From NCBI GenBank assembly GCA_964524125.1, contig CAZGBY010000010.1:1-34545 (forward strand): a DNA stretch of 34,545 nucleotides, read 5' to 3'. Numbering within the stretch: the stretch's first letter is position 1; each line of letters starts with the position of its first letter. The notes beneath the pieces are model-generated. The model searched no databases, was not told the DNA's origin, and saw only the letters and a list, made by a program, of their open reading frames with translations. A program made the translations under genes and the position numbers. The DNA is from CAG-307 sp964524125 (GTDB taxonomy: Bacteria > Bacillota_I > Bacilli_A > Acholeplasmatales > Anaeroplasmataceae). Shown in pieces: positions 17,214-24,493 of this stretch.

Positions 17214-17256
17214 ATATTAGCACTTTATTTTGGCACTGTCAAGTACTGAGTGCTAA
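17214..17256 (-). promoter_or_regulatory. htpG promoter with CIRCE operator
   Basis: Minus strand TTGACA (17237-17242), 17-base spacer, TAATAT (17214-17219). A CIRCE-type inverted repeat TTGGCACTG-N9-GAGTGCTAA (17230-17256; consensus TTAGCACTC-N9-GAGTGCTAA) covers the -35. An extra TTAGCACTT half site (17217-17225) touches the -10. Confidence 0.85.
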
Positions 17257-17279
17257 AATTGTTAATTTATTTTTAAAAA

Positions 17280-17302
17280 AAGAGCCTATAAATCAGACTC
17301 TT
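17280..17302 (-). terminator. Intrinsic terminator of the cshB-degV-DUF4250 operon
   Basis: On the minus strand AAGAGTC, a nine-base loop and GGCTCTT (one G-T pair) overlap the DUF4250 stop codon and run into TTTTTTT. Confidence 0.75.
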
Positions 17303-17465
17303 CAGATACAAATTTATTTAAATTTTCATTATATTTATAACCATTAGAAATTAAAATATTAACCAATTCATCAGAATCTTCAAAATTTTGAAGTAATTCT
17401 TCTAGTGAAGAATAAAAATCTCTTAATTTCATATTAATAATTGATAAAGCTATATTAGCATCCAT
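17286..17465 (-). CDS. Small DUF4250 family protein
   Basis: 59 aa. The sequence begins MDANIALSIINMKLRDFYSS and continues LEELLQNFEDSDELVNILIS and NGYKYNENLNKF. The INMKLRDxYSSLEEL core and the GYxYNxxxNxF ending match the DUF4250 family, short soluble helical proteins of unknown role found across gut Firmicutes; residues 12-50 look like a helix-turn-helix-like bundle. The ATG at 17465 overlaps the end of the DegV gene by 11 bases, so the two are co-translated, and the stop lies in the operon's terminator stem. No function is known to me. It is easily missed because of its length. Confidence 0.8.
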   Translation of the reverse strand: MDANIALSIINMKLRDFYSSLEELLQNFEDSDELVNILISNGYKYNENLNKFVSEESDL

Positions 17466-18279
17466 TACTTATTCCTTTCTTAACATAATATATTCCAAAA
17501 GAGTTTACGCCAAAATAATTAATAAATAATATCGAAGGCTTTACAACATTTATTTTACAATTAAGTTTATGTTCAAGTTTTGTTGAAAACTTTCTTACAC
17601 ATGATTCTTTATAGTTGCCTATTATGTATAAAATATTCTTATCCTTATCAAATTCTTTAATAACATTTTTTATTATATTTTTTATTAATTTCTTTTTAAA
17701 TATATAACTTTTATTATATTTAATAGCACCAAAATAATCATTATATAGAATATTTGAAAAAGATAGCTTATGTTTTTCTAATCTTGTACTAGCTTTTTTA
17801 GAATAATAAAAAGCTTTTATATTTGTATTTAATATATTTAGTTCATTTTCTATATAATCCATATCATAAGAAATCAATTTAGAAGCTTCATTAATTAATA
17901 TATCAATAGCACAAGAAAATTTATTAATATTTAATAATAATATTTTTACATTCGGATACATCGTTTTAAGATTTTTTACAACCAAATATGCTACATCATA
18001 TACATCTTTAGAATGAATTAAAATTAAATCTTTTCCATCTTTTATATATCTTTCATAGATATTTTTAAGTTCTAAGAAATCAGGTTTTATTATTATAAAG
18101 CCTTTTCTATCATTTAAAGATGAAATAATTTTTTGTTCTTTTAAACTAATATTACTATCAAGTGTATAAAGCTTTCCAGCAATAATAGCCTTATAAAAAA
18201 TTACATCTATAGTTCTATCCTTACTATACCTTAATAAATCTGATGCAAAACTATCAGTAATTATTTCATAATTATCCAT
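17455..18279 (-). CDS. DegV family protein (fatty-acid binding)
   Basis: 274 aa, close to the family's usual length of about 280. DegV hallmarks are the opening IITDSFASDL (usually IVTDSTADL) and the end GVNSFGIYYVKKG (usually GPGALGIFFYGK). DegV proteins bind fatty acids; in Firmicutes the FakB members present them to the FakA kinase for phosphorylation. The copy is divergent: the usual TSQPS segment after the first strand is not clear and the middle is very Lys/Asn/Ile rich, so FakB activity is uncertain. The ATG at 18279 overlaps the stop of cshB by 8 bases, and its own end overlaps the DUF4250 gene by 11, forming a coupled three-gene operon. Confidence 0.85.
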   Translation of the reverse strand: MDNYEIITDSFASDLLRYSKDRTIDVIFYKAIIAGKLYTLDSNISLKEQKIISSLNDRKGFIIIKPDFLELKNIYERYIKDGKDLILIHSKDVYDVAYLVVKNLKTMYPNVKILLLNINKFSCAIDILINEASKLISYDMDYIENELNILNTNIKAFYYSKKASTRLEKHKLSFSNILYNDYFGAIKYNKSYIFKKKLIKNIIKNVIKEFDKDKNILYIIGNYKESCVRKFSTKLEHKLNCKINVVKPSILFINYFGVNSFGIYYVKKGISNGC

Positions 18280-19600
18280 TTTTCTTACTCTTATTTTTAT
18301 AAAAATTCTTTCTAGCTTCTTCTTGATATAATTTTTTTGTAATCTTCTTAATTTGTTCTTGACGTTTTTTCTTATAACCAGGTTTTACTTTATCTGATTT
18401 AGGAACAATTTTCATAGCTTGACGAACTTTTTCATTTAAAGGCCTTGTTCGATTTTTACGTGAATCTCTTTCTTTAGTATCAATAAGTTCACCATTTTTT
18501 ATATCTTTATAAGTAGGATTAATGCCTTTTTTATCAAGATTATTTAAATATTCATTATCAAGTTCGTCATAAAATGAATATACAATTCCTGTATAATTCA
18601 TACGACCAGTTCTGCCAGAACGGTGTAGATAAAATTCAAAATCACGTGGTATTTCATAATTAATAATATGAGACACCCCATCAATATCAATTCCACGAGA
18701 AGCTAAATCAGAAGCAACAATATATTGATACTTTAAAGATTCTACTTCTCTTAAAACTTGACGACGATTTCTTTTATCTAAATCACCATGTATTTCAATA
18801 CAAGATATTTTATTTTGTCTTAAGAAGTTTGCAACATGAAGCACGTTTTCTTTTTTATTACAAAAGATTATACATAAATATGGATTAATAATGTTTGTAA
18901 GTTCAAGTAATCTTTCATCTCTTGATTTATGTTTTAAAGGAATCCAAAAATGTTCTATTTGTAAATCATTGTTATCTTTAATTTCAATCAGTTTATTATT
19001 AGGCATATATTTTTTAATAAATACCATCATCGATTCATTTATAGTAGCCGAGAAAAACATCATTCTAGCATTTGATACAATATTAGTAATTTGATCCATT
19101 TCTTCATCAAATCCAGAAGCTAGAGTCATATCTACTTCATCAATGATGTAATATTTAGCAGTATGAATATCTAAAGCGTTAGATTCACAAACTAAATCTC
19201 TTAATTTACCAGGTGTAGCAATTACTATTTGAGGTTGACGAATATTAATTTTCGATATTTCTCTTTCTCTATCTGTCCCACCAGTATAAGCTTTAATGTT
19301 TATTTCTTTATCACAAAATGACGCTATTTGTTGAGCCACCTTATAGGTTTGCATAGCAAGTTCTGTTGTAGGAGAGACGATTAAAGCTTGAACTTCATTT
19401 TTAGTTTCTTCTAGCATTTGAAAAACAGGAATTAAAAAAGAATGAGTTTTTCCACTACCAGTTTTTGATTTTACAATAATATTTCTACTTGATTGTAAAT
19501 TATTAAATACTTCTTTTTGTACTTGTGAAAATTCTTTAAAGTGAAGATCTAAAATAGCTTTTACAATATAATCTTTAAATTCATAAGAATCAAATCTCAT
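18272..19600 (-). CDS. cshB: DEAD-box RNA helicase, CshB-like
   Basis: 442 aa, two RecA-like domains. Visible motifs in order are the Q-motif region FKEFSQVQKEVF, motif I SKTGSGKT, Ib ATPGKL, motif II as IIDEVDM (Val for Ala in DEAD), motif III FFSAT, motif V ASDLASRGIDIDGVSHI and motif VI HRSGRTGR, then a basic tail of about 70 residues rich in Lys/Arg. CshB helicases act in RNA decay, ribosome assembly and cold adaptation. Divergent placement next to ispH matches the yqfP(ispH)-cshB neighbourhood of Bacillus, which supports the CshB assignment. The ATG at 19600 has AAGGAGAT upstream; a promoter with TTGCAA and TATTAT lies in the shared intergenic region. Confidence 0.88.
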   Translation of the reverse strand: MRFDSYEFKDYIVKAILDLHFKEFSQVQKEVFNNLQSSRNIIVKSKTGSGKTHSFLIPVFQMLEETKNEVQALIVSPTTELAMQTYKVAQQIASFCDKEINIKAYTGGTDREREISKINIRQPQIVIATPGKLRDLVCESNALDIHTAKYYIIDEVDMTLASGFDEEMDQITNIVSNARMMFFSATINESMMVFIKKYMPNNKLIEIKDNNDLQIEHFWIPLKHKSRDERLLELTNIINPYLCIIFCNKKENVLHVANFLRQNKISCIEIHGDLDKRNRRQVLREVESLKYQYIVASDLASRGIDIDGVSHIINYEIPRDFEFYLHRSGRTGRMNYTGIVYSFYDELDNEYLNNLDKKGINPTYKDIKNGELIDTKERDSRKNRTRPLNEKVRQAMKIVPKSDKVKPGYKKKRQEQIKKITKKLYQEEARKNFYKNKSKKNG

Positions 19601-19631
19601 TTATACCATCTCCTTAAATTTATGACAATTT

Positions 19632-19660
19632 ATAATACCATTTTTTAACTTAACTTGCAA
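19632..19660 (-). promoter_or_regulatory. Sigma-A promoter of cshB
   Basis: Minus strand TTGCAA (19655-19660), 17-base spacer, TATTAT (19632-19637) with TG one base upstream of the -10. Confidence 0.6.
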
Positions 19661-19666
19661 ATTATT

Positions 19667-19696
19667 TTAACACCTAATTAATAAATATGATATAAT
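19667..19696 (+). promoter_or_regulatory. Sigma-A promoter of ispH
   Basis: Plus strand TTAACA (19667-19672), 18-base spacer, TATAAT (19691-19696) with extended TG at 19688-19689; the leader to the ATG is only about 10 bases. Confidence 0.65.
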
Positions 19697-19712
19697 TTAT
19701 TTAGGTGATTGT

Positions 19713-20573
19713 ATGGAAATTATAAAATTAGAACCTCAAGGTTATTGTGGTGGAGTAAAAAGAGCCTTAAATATGATTATTGAAGCTAATAATAATCCCA
19801 ATACTAAAAGACCTATATATATGTTAGGTAATATTATTCACAACAAAAATGTAATTAAATCTTTAAATGATTTAGGAATCATTTCAATCGATGGTAAAAA
19901 AACAAGACTTGAGTTACTTGATGAAATTGATAGTGGTACAGTTGTAATAAGCGCTCACGGAGTTAGTCCTAATGTCATAACAAAAGCAAAAAACAAAGGC
20001 CTTGATATAATAGACGCTACTTGTCCTAATGTTTATCTTGTACATAATAATATCAAAAAGTATTTAGATTTAAATTATACTATTTTATATATTGGTACTA
20101 AAGGGCACCCTGAAGCTGAAGGAATTTTAGGGATAGATGATAATATTATTTTAATATCAAATAAAGAAGATTTAGATAAAATCAAAATCAATGGTAATAT
20201 ATTTGTAACAAATCAAACAACATTATCATTATACGATATTAAAGAAATATTTGATAGTATTAAAGATAAATACAAAGATGTGATTATAGATGATAAAATT
20301 TGTAACGCTACAACTCTAAGACAAAAAGCGGTTATGAACCAAGATGCTGATTTATGTATTGTAGTAGGTGACAAGTCTTCTTCTAATTCTAAAAAACTTC
20401 AATTGGTATCTGAAAAATATGCAAATGTTAAATCTTATTTAGTAGAAGATGAAAATGATTTACAAAAAGAATGGTTTAAGAATATTAATAAAGTATCTAT
20501 AACAAGTGGAGCATCTACACCTAGTGATATAACTGATAAAGTAATAACTAAACTTAAAAATTATGAGATTTAA
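19713..20573 (+). CDS. ispH: 4-hydroxy-3-methylbut-2-enyl diphosphate reductase IspH
   Basis: 286 aa, the only clear plus-strand gene. IspH makes IPP and DMAPP from HMBPP in the last step of the MEP isoprenoid pathway, using a [4Fe-4S] cluster held by three cysteines: Cys12 in QGYCGGVKRA, one in DATCPNV near residue 103, and one in DDKICNATTLRQKAV near residue 197. The substrate-binding segments HNKNVIKSL, ISAHGVSP, GTKGHPEAEG and SGASTPSDI are present. The ATG at 19713 follows AGGTGATTGT. It diverges from cshB and converges on tcdA, with a hairpin at the shared end. Its presence implies the MEP pathway is used here, rather than mevalonate alone. Confidence 0.97.
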   Translation: MEIIKLEPQGYCGGVKRALNMIIEANNNPNTKRPIYMLGNIIHNKNVIKSLNDLGIISIDGKKTRLELLDEIDSGTVVISAHGVSPNVITKAKNKGLDIIDATCPNVYLVHNNIKKYLDLNYTILYIGTKGHPEAEGILGIDDNIILISNKEDLDKIKINGNIFVTNQTTLSLYDIKEIFDSIKDKYKDVIIDDKICNATTLRQKAVMNQDADLCIVVGDKSSSNSKKLQLVSEKYANVKSYLVEDENDLQKEWFKNINKVSITSGASTPSDITDKVITKLKNYEI

Positions 20574-20582
20574 AGTCTCATA
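20562..20582. terminator. Bidirectional terminator between ispH and tcdA
   Basis: Seven-base stem TATGAGA / TCTCATA with a seven-base loop containing the ispH stop codon; T-runs follow on both strands (TTTTTT on plus, AATTTTTAAG on minus). Confidence 0.75.
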
Positions 20583-20586
20583 TTTT

Positions 20587-21315
20587 TTAAGTCAAATCTT
20601 TAATTACTTCACTCGCTATTAAAAGCCCAGCAGAAGCTGGTACAAATGCATTTGATGCTGGTATACTTCTTCTTGTAGTATTCTTTTCTTGTTCATTTTC
20701 ATAAGTTTTTTCTTCTTTTAAATTTATTTTAATGGGTTCTTCTTTTGAATATACCACCTTTAATTTAAGTATTTTTCTTTTTTTAAGTTCATGTCTTATA
20801 ACTCTTGCTAAAGGACATACTGAAGTTTTATAAATATCTGTAACTTCAAATGCTTGAGGATTCATTTTATTTCCTGTACCCATACATGATATTATTGGTA
20901 TATTTAAACTATTACATTTTTCTATTAAAGCTATTTTAGCACTTACAGTATCTACACAATCTATTACATAATCATATGAAGAAAAATCAAAAGTATCAAT
21001 ATTTTCAGGAAGTACAAAGATATTATGAACATTTACGATACAATCATTATTAATAGATAAAATTCTTTCTTTAATAACTTCAGTTTTATATTTTCCTACA
21101 GTATCAAGCGTCGCAATTATTTGTCTATTAATATTAGATAGAGATATTGTATCATTATCTATAATATCAAATTTACCAATACCACTTCTTGATAATGTCT
21201 CAACAACATAGCCACCTACTCCACCTACTCCAAAAACAGCGATATGTGAATTTTTCAATTTTATCATCGAATTTGTACCAATAAGTAATTCAGTTCTTGA
21301 AAATTGTTCTTTCAT
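20587..21315 (-). CDS. tcdA: tRNA threonylcarbamoyladenosine dehydratase (TcdA/CsdL, ThiF-like)
   Basis: 242 aa, E1-like enzyme of the ThiF/MoeB superfamily. An N-terminal FSRTELLIG segment precedes the nucleotide-binding loop AVFGVGGVGGYVVETLSRSG. DNDTISLSNINRQI and YDYVIDCVDTVSAKIALI complete the ATP-binding Rossmann region, with a Cys-containing C-terminal half (SVCPLARVIRHELKKR). TcdA cyclises the t6A at position 37 of ANN-decoding tRNAs to ct6A using ATP. The C-terminal PASAGLLIASEVIKDL closes the fold as in the family. The ATG at 21315 is preceded by AAAGGAT. The gene appears monocistronic, with a promoter embedded in a long inverted repeat at 21358-21390. Confidence 0.88.
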   Translation of the reverse strand: MKEQFSRTELLIGTNSMIKLKNSHIAVFGVGGVGGYVVETLSRSGIGKFDIIDNDTISLSNINRQIIATLDTVGKYKTEVIKERILSINNDCIVNVHNIFVLPENIDTFDFSSYDYVIDCVDTVSAKIALIEKCNSLNIPIISCMGTGNKMNPQAFEVTDIYKTSVCPLARVIRHELKKRKILKLKVVYSKEEPIKINLKEEKTYENEQEKNTTRRSIPASNAFVPASAGLLIASEVIKDLT

Positions 21316-21357
21316 ATAATCAAATCCTTTAATATATTAATTCCTATTACATAAGAA

Positions 21358-21390
21358 AATATACTTGATATTAAAAAAAATATCAAGTAT
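21358..21390 (-). promoter_or_regulatory. Candidate tcdA promoter overlapping a 12-base inverted repeat
   Basis: Perfect inverted repeat ATACTTGATATT (21361-21372) / AATATCAAGTAT (21379-21390), six-base centre. On the minus strand TTGATA (21381-21386), a 17-base spacer and TATATT (21358-21363) form a plausible sigma-A promoter inside it. It could instead be a terminator stem. Confidence 0.45.
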
Positions 21391-21709
21391 AAAATTATTT
21401 AAATTTCATTTTATAAAATCGTTAAATTAAAAATTATTCCGTTTCTAATAAAAGAACTATCATTATACTGATAGAGTTTTGTAATACAAAACATAAAAAC
21501 TCTTGGTTTAAAGTGCAATTTACACATAATGATAACCATATTATAAACTACGTTAATTTAAATAAATGTTTATTATAAAAATTAATAAATATTTTTAATT
21601 ATTAGGAAGACTATTAATACTTTAACTTTCTTTATAATCAAAAATACCTTTGTATGTTTTTTAGACTCAATTTCATATAAAACATATTTATTTTTTATAA
21701 AATTAAAAT
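21391..21709. other. AT-rich intergenic region with hairpins, no gene recognised
   Basis: No convincing coding frame was found. The notable structure is an inverted repeat AGAGTTTT (21473-21480) / AAAACTCT (21496-21503) with an inner TTTTGTA/TACAAAA. It resembles the outer arms of the rbfA terminator at 21710-21745, as if that element were duplicated. Confidence 0.35.
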
Positions 21710-21745
21710 AATAGAGTTCTACTCCGTCTAAAGTAAAACTCTATT
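21710..21745 (-). terminator. Intrinsic terminator of the rimP-rbfA operon
   Basis: Nested stem AATAGAGTT-c-TACT / AGTA-a-AACTCTATT, 12 bases after the rbfA stop, followed on the minus strand by ATTTTAATTTT. Confidence 0.75.
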
Positions 21746-21757
21746 TAATATGTTTTA

Positions 21758-22114
21758 TTAATTCTCTTCTTCATCATGTTTAATATTAAGTGATGAAATA
21801 ACCTCATTCATATGATTACCATATTCTAAAGCTTCATCATATTTAAATATTAATTCAGGCATTTTTCTTGCATTTAATTTTTTTGCAAGTTCATGACGAA
21901 TATATGTTTTACATTCTTCAAGTGCATCTTTTACTGCACCTTTATCTTTAGATACATAGGATGTAAAATATATAGTCATATAAGATAGGTCATTAGTAAT
22001 TCTAACTTCAGTAATAGTAGCTTCCTTTAAATATTGATTTCGTGATTCACGAGAAAGAAGGATAGAAAGTTCTCTTAATGCGTTAGATTCTAATCTTTTT
22101 ATTAATAAGCTCAT
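21758..22114 (-). CDS. rbfA: 30S ribosome-binding factor RbfA
   Basis: 118 aa KH-fold protein that binds the 5' region of 16S rRNA and assists late 30S maturation and cold adaptation. Family features are the opening RLESNALRELSILLSRE, the central TITEVRITNDLSYMTIYFT strand pair and the LNARKMPELIFKYDEALEYG segment near the C-terminus, where RbfA proteins have the PxLxFxxDxSxxxG motif. It is the last gene of the rimP-nusA-ylxR-ylxQ-infB-rbfA operon. Its ATG shares one base with the infB stop (TAATG), so translation is coupled. A terminator follows directly. Confidence 0.95.
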   Translation of the reverse strand: MSLLIKRLESNALRELSILLSRESRNQYLKEATITEVRITNDLSYMTIYFTSYVSKDKGAVKDALEECKTYIRHELAKKLNARKMPELIFKYDEALEYGNHMNEVISSLNIKHDEEEN

Positions 22115-23928
22115 TACTTACGTTCTATTTCTTTCATTACAGAAGCTTCAATAATATCTCCTTCTTTAATATCATTAAAGTTTTCAATTGTAATACCACA
22201 TTCATAACCATATTTAACTTCTTTAGCATCATCTTTAAAACGTTTAAGTGAAGCCATTTTACCTTCATAAACAACTATACCTTCACGAATAATTCTTACT
22301 AAAGAATTTGATTGAATAGCACCATCTGTTACATAACATCCAGCAACTGTACCAACCTTAGAAATCTTAAATGTATTTCTAACTTCTGCTTGACCAATTA
22401 CTACTTCTTCAAATTCAGGTTCTAACATACCCTTAAGTGCAGCTTCAATATCTTCAAGTAATTTATAAATAATCGAATAAAGTCTTATTTCTACACCCTT
22501 TTCAGCCGCAGTTTGTCTAACTGCTGCAGTTGGACGGACATTAAATCCAAGCACGATTGCGTTTGATGCACTTGCTAGAATAATATCTGTATCAGTAATA
22601 GCACCTACACTACAACGAATTACATTTACAGTAAAGTCATCAACTTTAATCTTTTCAAGAGATTGACGAAGCGCTTCTGCACTACCTTGTAAATCTGCTT
22701 TTACAATTAAATTTAGTTCATGAGATTCATCTTTAGTTCTAAATAATTCTTCTAAAGTTTTCTTAGATTGTGCATTAATTTTGTCTTTAGTACGAGTAGT
22801 TCTTTGTTCAGAAATTTCTCTAGCTTCTCTTTCTGAAGATACAGCCATAAACTTATCTCCAGCATAAGGAACTTCATTTAAACCTGTAACTACTACAGCC
22901 ATAGAAGGAAGTGATTCATCATATTTAATGTGTCTATCATCTTCCATAGTACGAACTCTACCATAAGTGTCTCCACATACAATATAATCTCCAGTTCTTA
23001 AAGAACCATTTTGTACTAAGAATGTAGCTATAGGACCACGGCCTTTATCAAGTTCAGCTTCAATAACAGAACCAGTCGCAAGTCTTTTTGGATTAGCTTT
23101 TAATTCCATCATTTCAGCTGTAAGTTGAATAACATCAAGCAATTCATCAACGCCTAATCCTTTTAAAGCTGAAATTTGAACAAATGGAGTAGATCCACCC
23201 CAAACTTCCGGAATAATTTCATAGTGAGTTAATTCTTCCATTACTCTATCAGGGTTAGCACTTGGTTTATCACATTTATTAACAGCTACAATAATAGGAC
23301 ATTTCGCAGCTTTAGCATGCGAAATAGCTTCCTCAGTTTGAGGCATTACACCATCATCAGCAGCTACAACTAAAACTACAATATCTGTAACTTGTGCTCC
23401 ACGAGAACGCATTTCTGTAAACGCGGCATGTCCTGGAGTGTCAATAAATGTAATTTTTTCACCTTTACGCTCTACTTGATAAGCACCAATATGTTGAGTG
23501 ATTCCACCTGCTTCACCTGCAGCTACACGAGAATTTCTGATATAATCAAGTAATGTTGTCTTACCATGGTCAACGTGTCCCATAATTGTAACAACAGGTG
23601 GACGCTTATCTAATGATTCTTCACTATCTTCAATAGTAAATTCATCAAAACGAGTAGCATCTGTAACTACTTCATCTTTAAGTTCAAAACCAAAATCTAA
23701 AGCTACAAGTTCAACTGTTTCTCTATCAACAGATTGATTTTGGTTAGCCATAATTCCTAGTTGCATTAATTTCATTACTACTTGAGCAGTATTCTTGCCC
23801 ATACCAGCAGCTATTTCAGCTACTGTCATTCCTTCTTTATAAATAAGAACACCATCTTTTGATACATTTTTATCCTTTTGTGGGATATTAGATAGTCTTT
23901 GTTCTTTATTTTTTACCTTCTTTGCCAA
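22114..23928 (-). CDS. infB: Translation initiation factor IF-2
   Basis: 604 aa, short for IF-2: after about 30 residues comes a single N-terminal IF2N-like module (LIYKEGMTVAEIAAGMGKN), then the GTPase domain. G1 is GHVDHGKTT, switch II is FIDTPGHAAFTEM, G4 is VAVNKCDKP and G5 is VQISAL. Domains II, III and the C-terminal initiator-tRNA-binding domain follow (GQAEVRNTFKISKVGTVAGC). It brings fMet-tRNA to the 30S subunit and promotes subunit joining. The start is a TTG at 23928 with AAGGTGAT at about five bases. The next in-frame ATG is near residue 34, inside the conserved IF2N module, so the rare start seems real. It lies 9 bases after ylxQ and overlaps rbfA by one base. Confidence 0.97.
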   Translation of the reverse strand: MAKKVKNKEQRLSNIPQKDKNVSKDGVLIYKEGMTVAEIAAGMGKNTAQVVMKLMQLGIMANQNQSVDRETVELVALDFGFELKDEVVTDATRFDEFTIEDSEESLDKRPPVVTIMGHVDHGKTTLLDYIRNSRVAAGEAGGITQHIGAYQVERKGEKITFIDTPGHAAFTEMRSRGAQVTDIVVLVVAADDGVMPQTEEAISHAKAAKCPIIVAVNKCDKPSANPDRVMEELTHYEIIPEVWGGSTPFVQISALKGLGVDELLDVIQLTAEMMELKANPKRLATGSVIEAELDKGRGPIATFLVQNGSLRTGDYIVCGDTYGRVRTMEDDRHIKYDESLPSMAVVVTGLNEVPYAGDKFMAVSSEREAREISEQRTTRTKDKINAQSKKTLEELFRTKDESHELNLIVKADLQGSAEALRQSLEKIKVDDFTVNVIRCSVGAITDTDIILASASNAIVLGFNVRPTAAVRQTAAEKGVEIRLYSIIYKLLEDIEAALKGMLEPEFEEVVIGQAEVRNTFKISKVGTVAGCYVTDGAIQSNSLVRIIREGIVVYEGKMASLKRFKDDAKEVKYGYECGITIENFNDIKEGDIIEASVMKEIERK

Positions 23929-23937
23929 AATATCACC

Positions 23938-24225
23938 TTATTCCTTTAATAATTTTGCAAAGCCTCGATCCATAATTCCTATTACATGTGCATTTTTCTT
24001 TCCAATTGCTTGGCTTAAAAAATCACATGTATAGTTTTGATTAACTTCTACATTATAATACGTAGTTTTATCAATTATTTTTTTTGTCGTATTTTTTTGT
24101 GTATCAGATGCCAAAAATACGAGATATATTGTATTATTTCTCAAGCCTTCAATAACCATCTCAGTTCCAGAAATAACTTTACCAGCTCTTTTTGCAAGGC
24201 CTAAATTAGATTGTATTTTATCCAT
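23938..24225 (-). CDS. ylxQ: YlxQ-type L7Ae-family ribosomal/RNA-binding protein
   Basis: 95 aa member of the L7Ae/L30e/S12e/Gadd45 fold (YlxQ, also called RplGA), a kink-turn RNA-binding protein that associates with ribosomes or RNase P in Bacillota. Seen here are NLGLAKRAGKVISGTEMVIE, the hallmark opening of the family, then LVFLASDTQKNTTKKI and a C-terminal QAIGKKNAHVIGIMDRGFAK. Its ATG at 24225 overlaps the ylxR stop by 8 bases, and it sits in the standard place between ylxR and infB. Confidence 0.92.
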   Translation of the reverse strand: MDKIQSNLGLAKRAGKVISGTEMVIEGLRNNTIYLVFLASDTQKNTTKKIIDKTTYYNVEVNQNYTCDFLSQAIGKKNAHVIGIMDRGFAKLLKE

Positions 24226-24481
24226 TTAAAACCTCAAGCAGTTTATCATATATTTCATCAGGAACACGCACTTCAAGTTTTTTATCTAGGCAGTGCGATT
24301 TTTTTGCGGCTTCAATAACTGAAGCTTCTTTTTTTAGATATGCTCCACGTCCATTTGCCTTACCAATAGGGTCGATTTCAACATTGCCCTCTGGAGTTCT
24401 AACAATACGAATTAAATCTTTCTTTTCAAGACATTCTCTTGTTTGGCAACAAGTACGCATTACAAGTTTTCTTTCTTTCAT
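24218..24481 (-). CDS. ylxR: YlxR (DUF448 / RnpM) RNA-binding protein
   Basis: 87 aa. It starts with MKERKLVMRTCCQTRECLEK, close to the YlxR consensus RKIPxRxCxxCxxxxxKxELIRIV, followed by DLIRIVRTPEGNVEIDP, GKANGRGAYLKK (the GRGAYxC region, with Lys in place of the usual Cys) and a C-terminal basic helix. Members bind RNA and have been reported to modulate RNase P activity (RnpM). The ATG at 24481 lies behind GAGGTATTT, 12 bases after nusA. The position between nusA and ylxQ is diagnostic. Confidence 0.93.
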   Translation of the reverse strand: MKERKLVMRTCCQTRECLEKKDLIRIVRTPEGNVEIDPIGKANGRGAYLKKEASVIEAAKKSHCLDKKLEVRVPDEIYDKLLEVLNG

Positions 24482-24493
24482 AAATACCTCAAA

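Noticed and set aside
18891..19094. Plus-strand frame inside cshB, and similar frames at 28138-28344, 24478-24660 and 29097-29459
   Set aside because: Shadows of cshB, the DJ-1, nusA and propeller genes; no family features.
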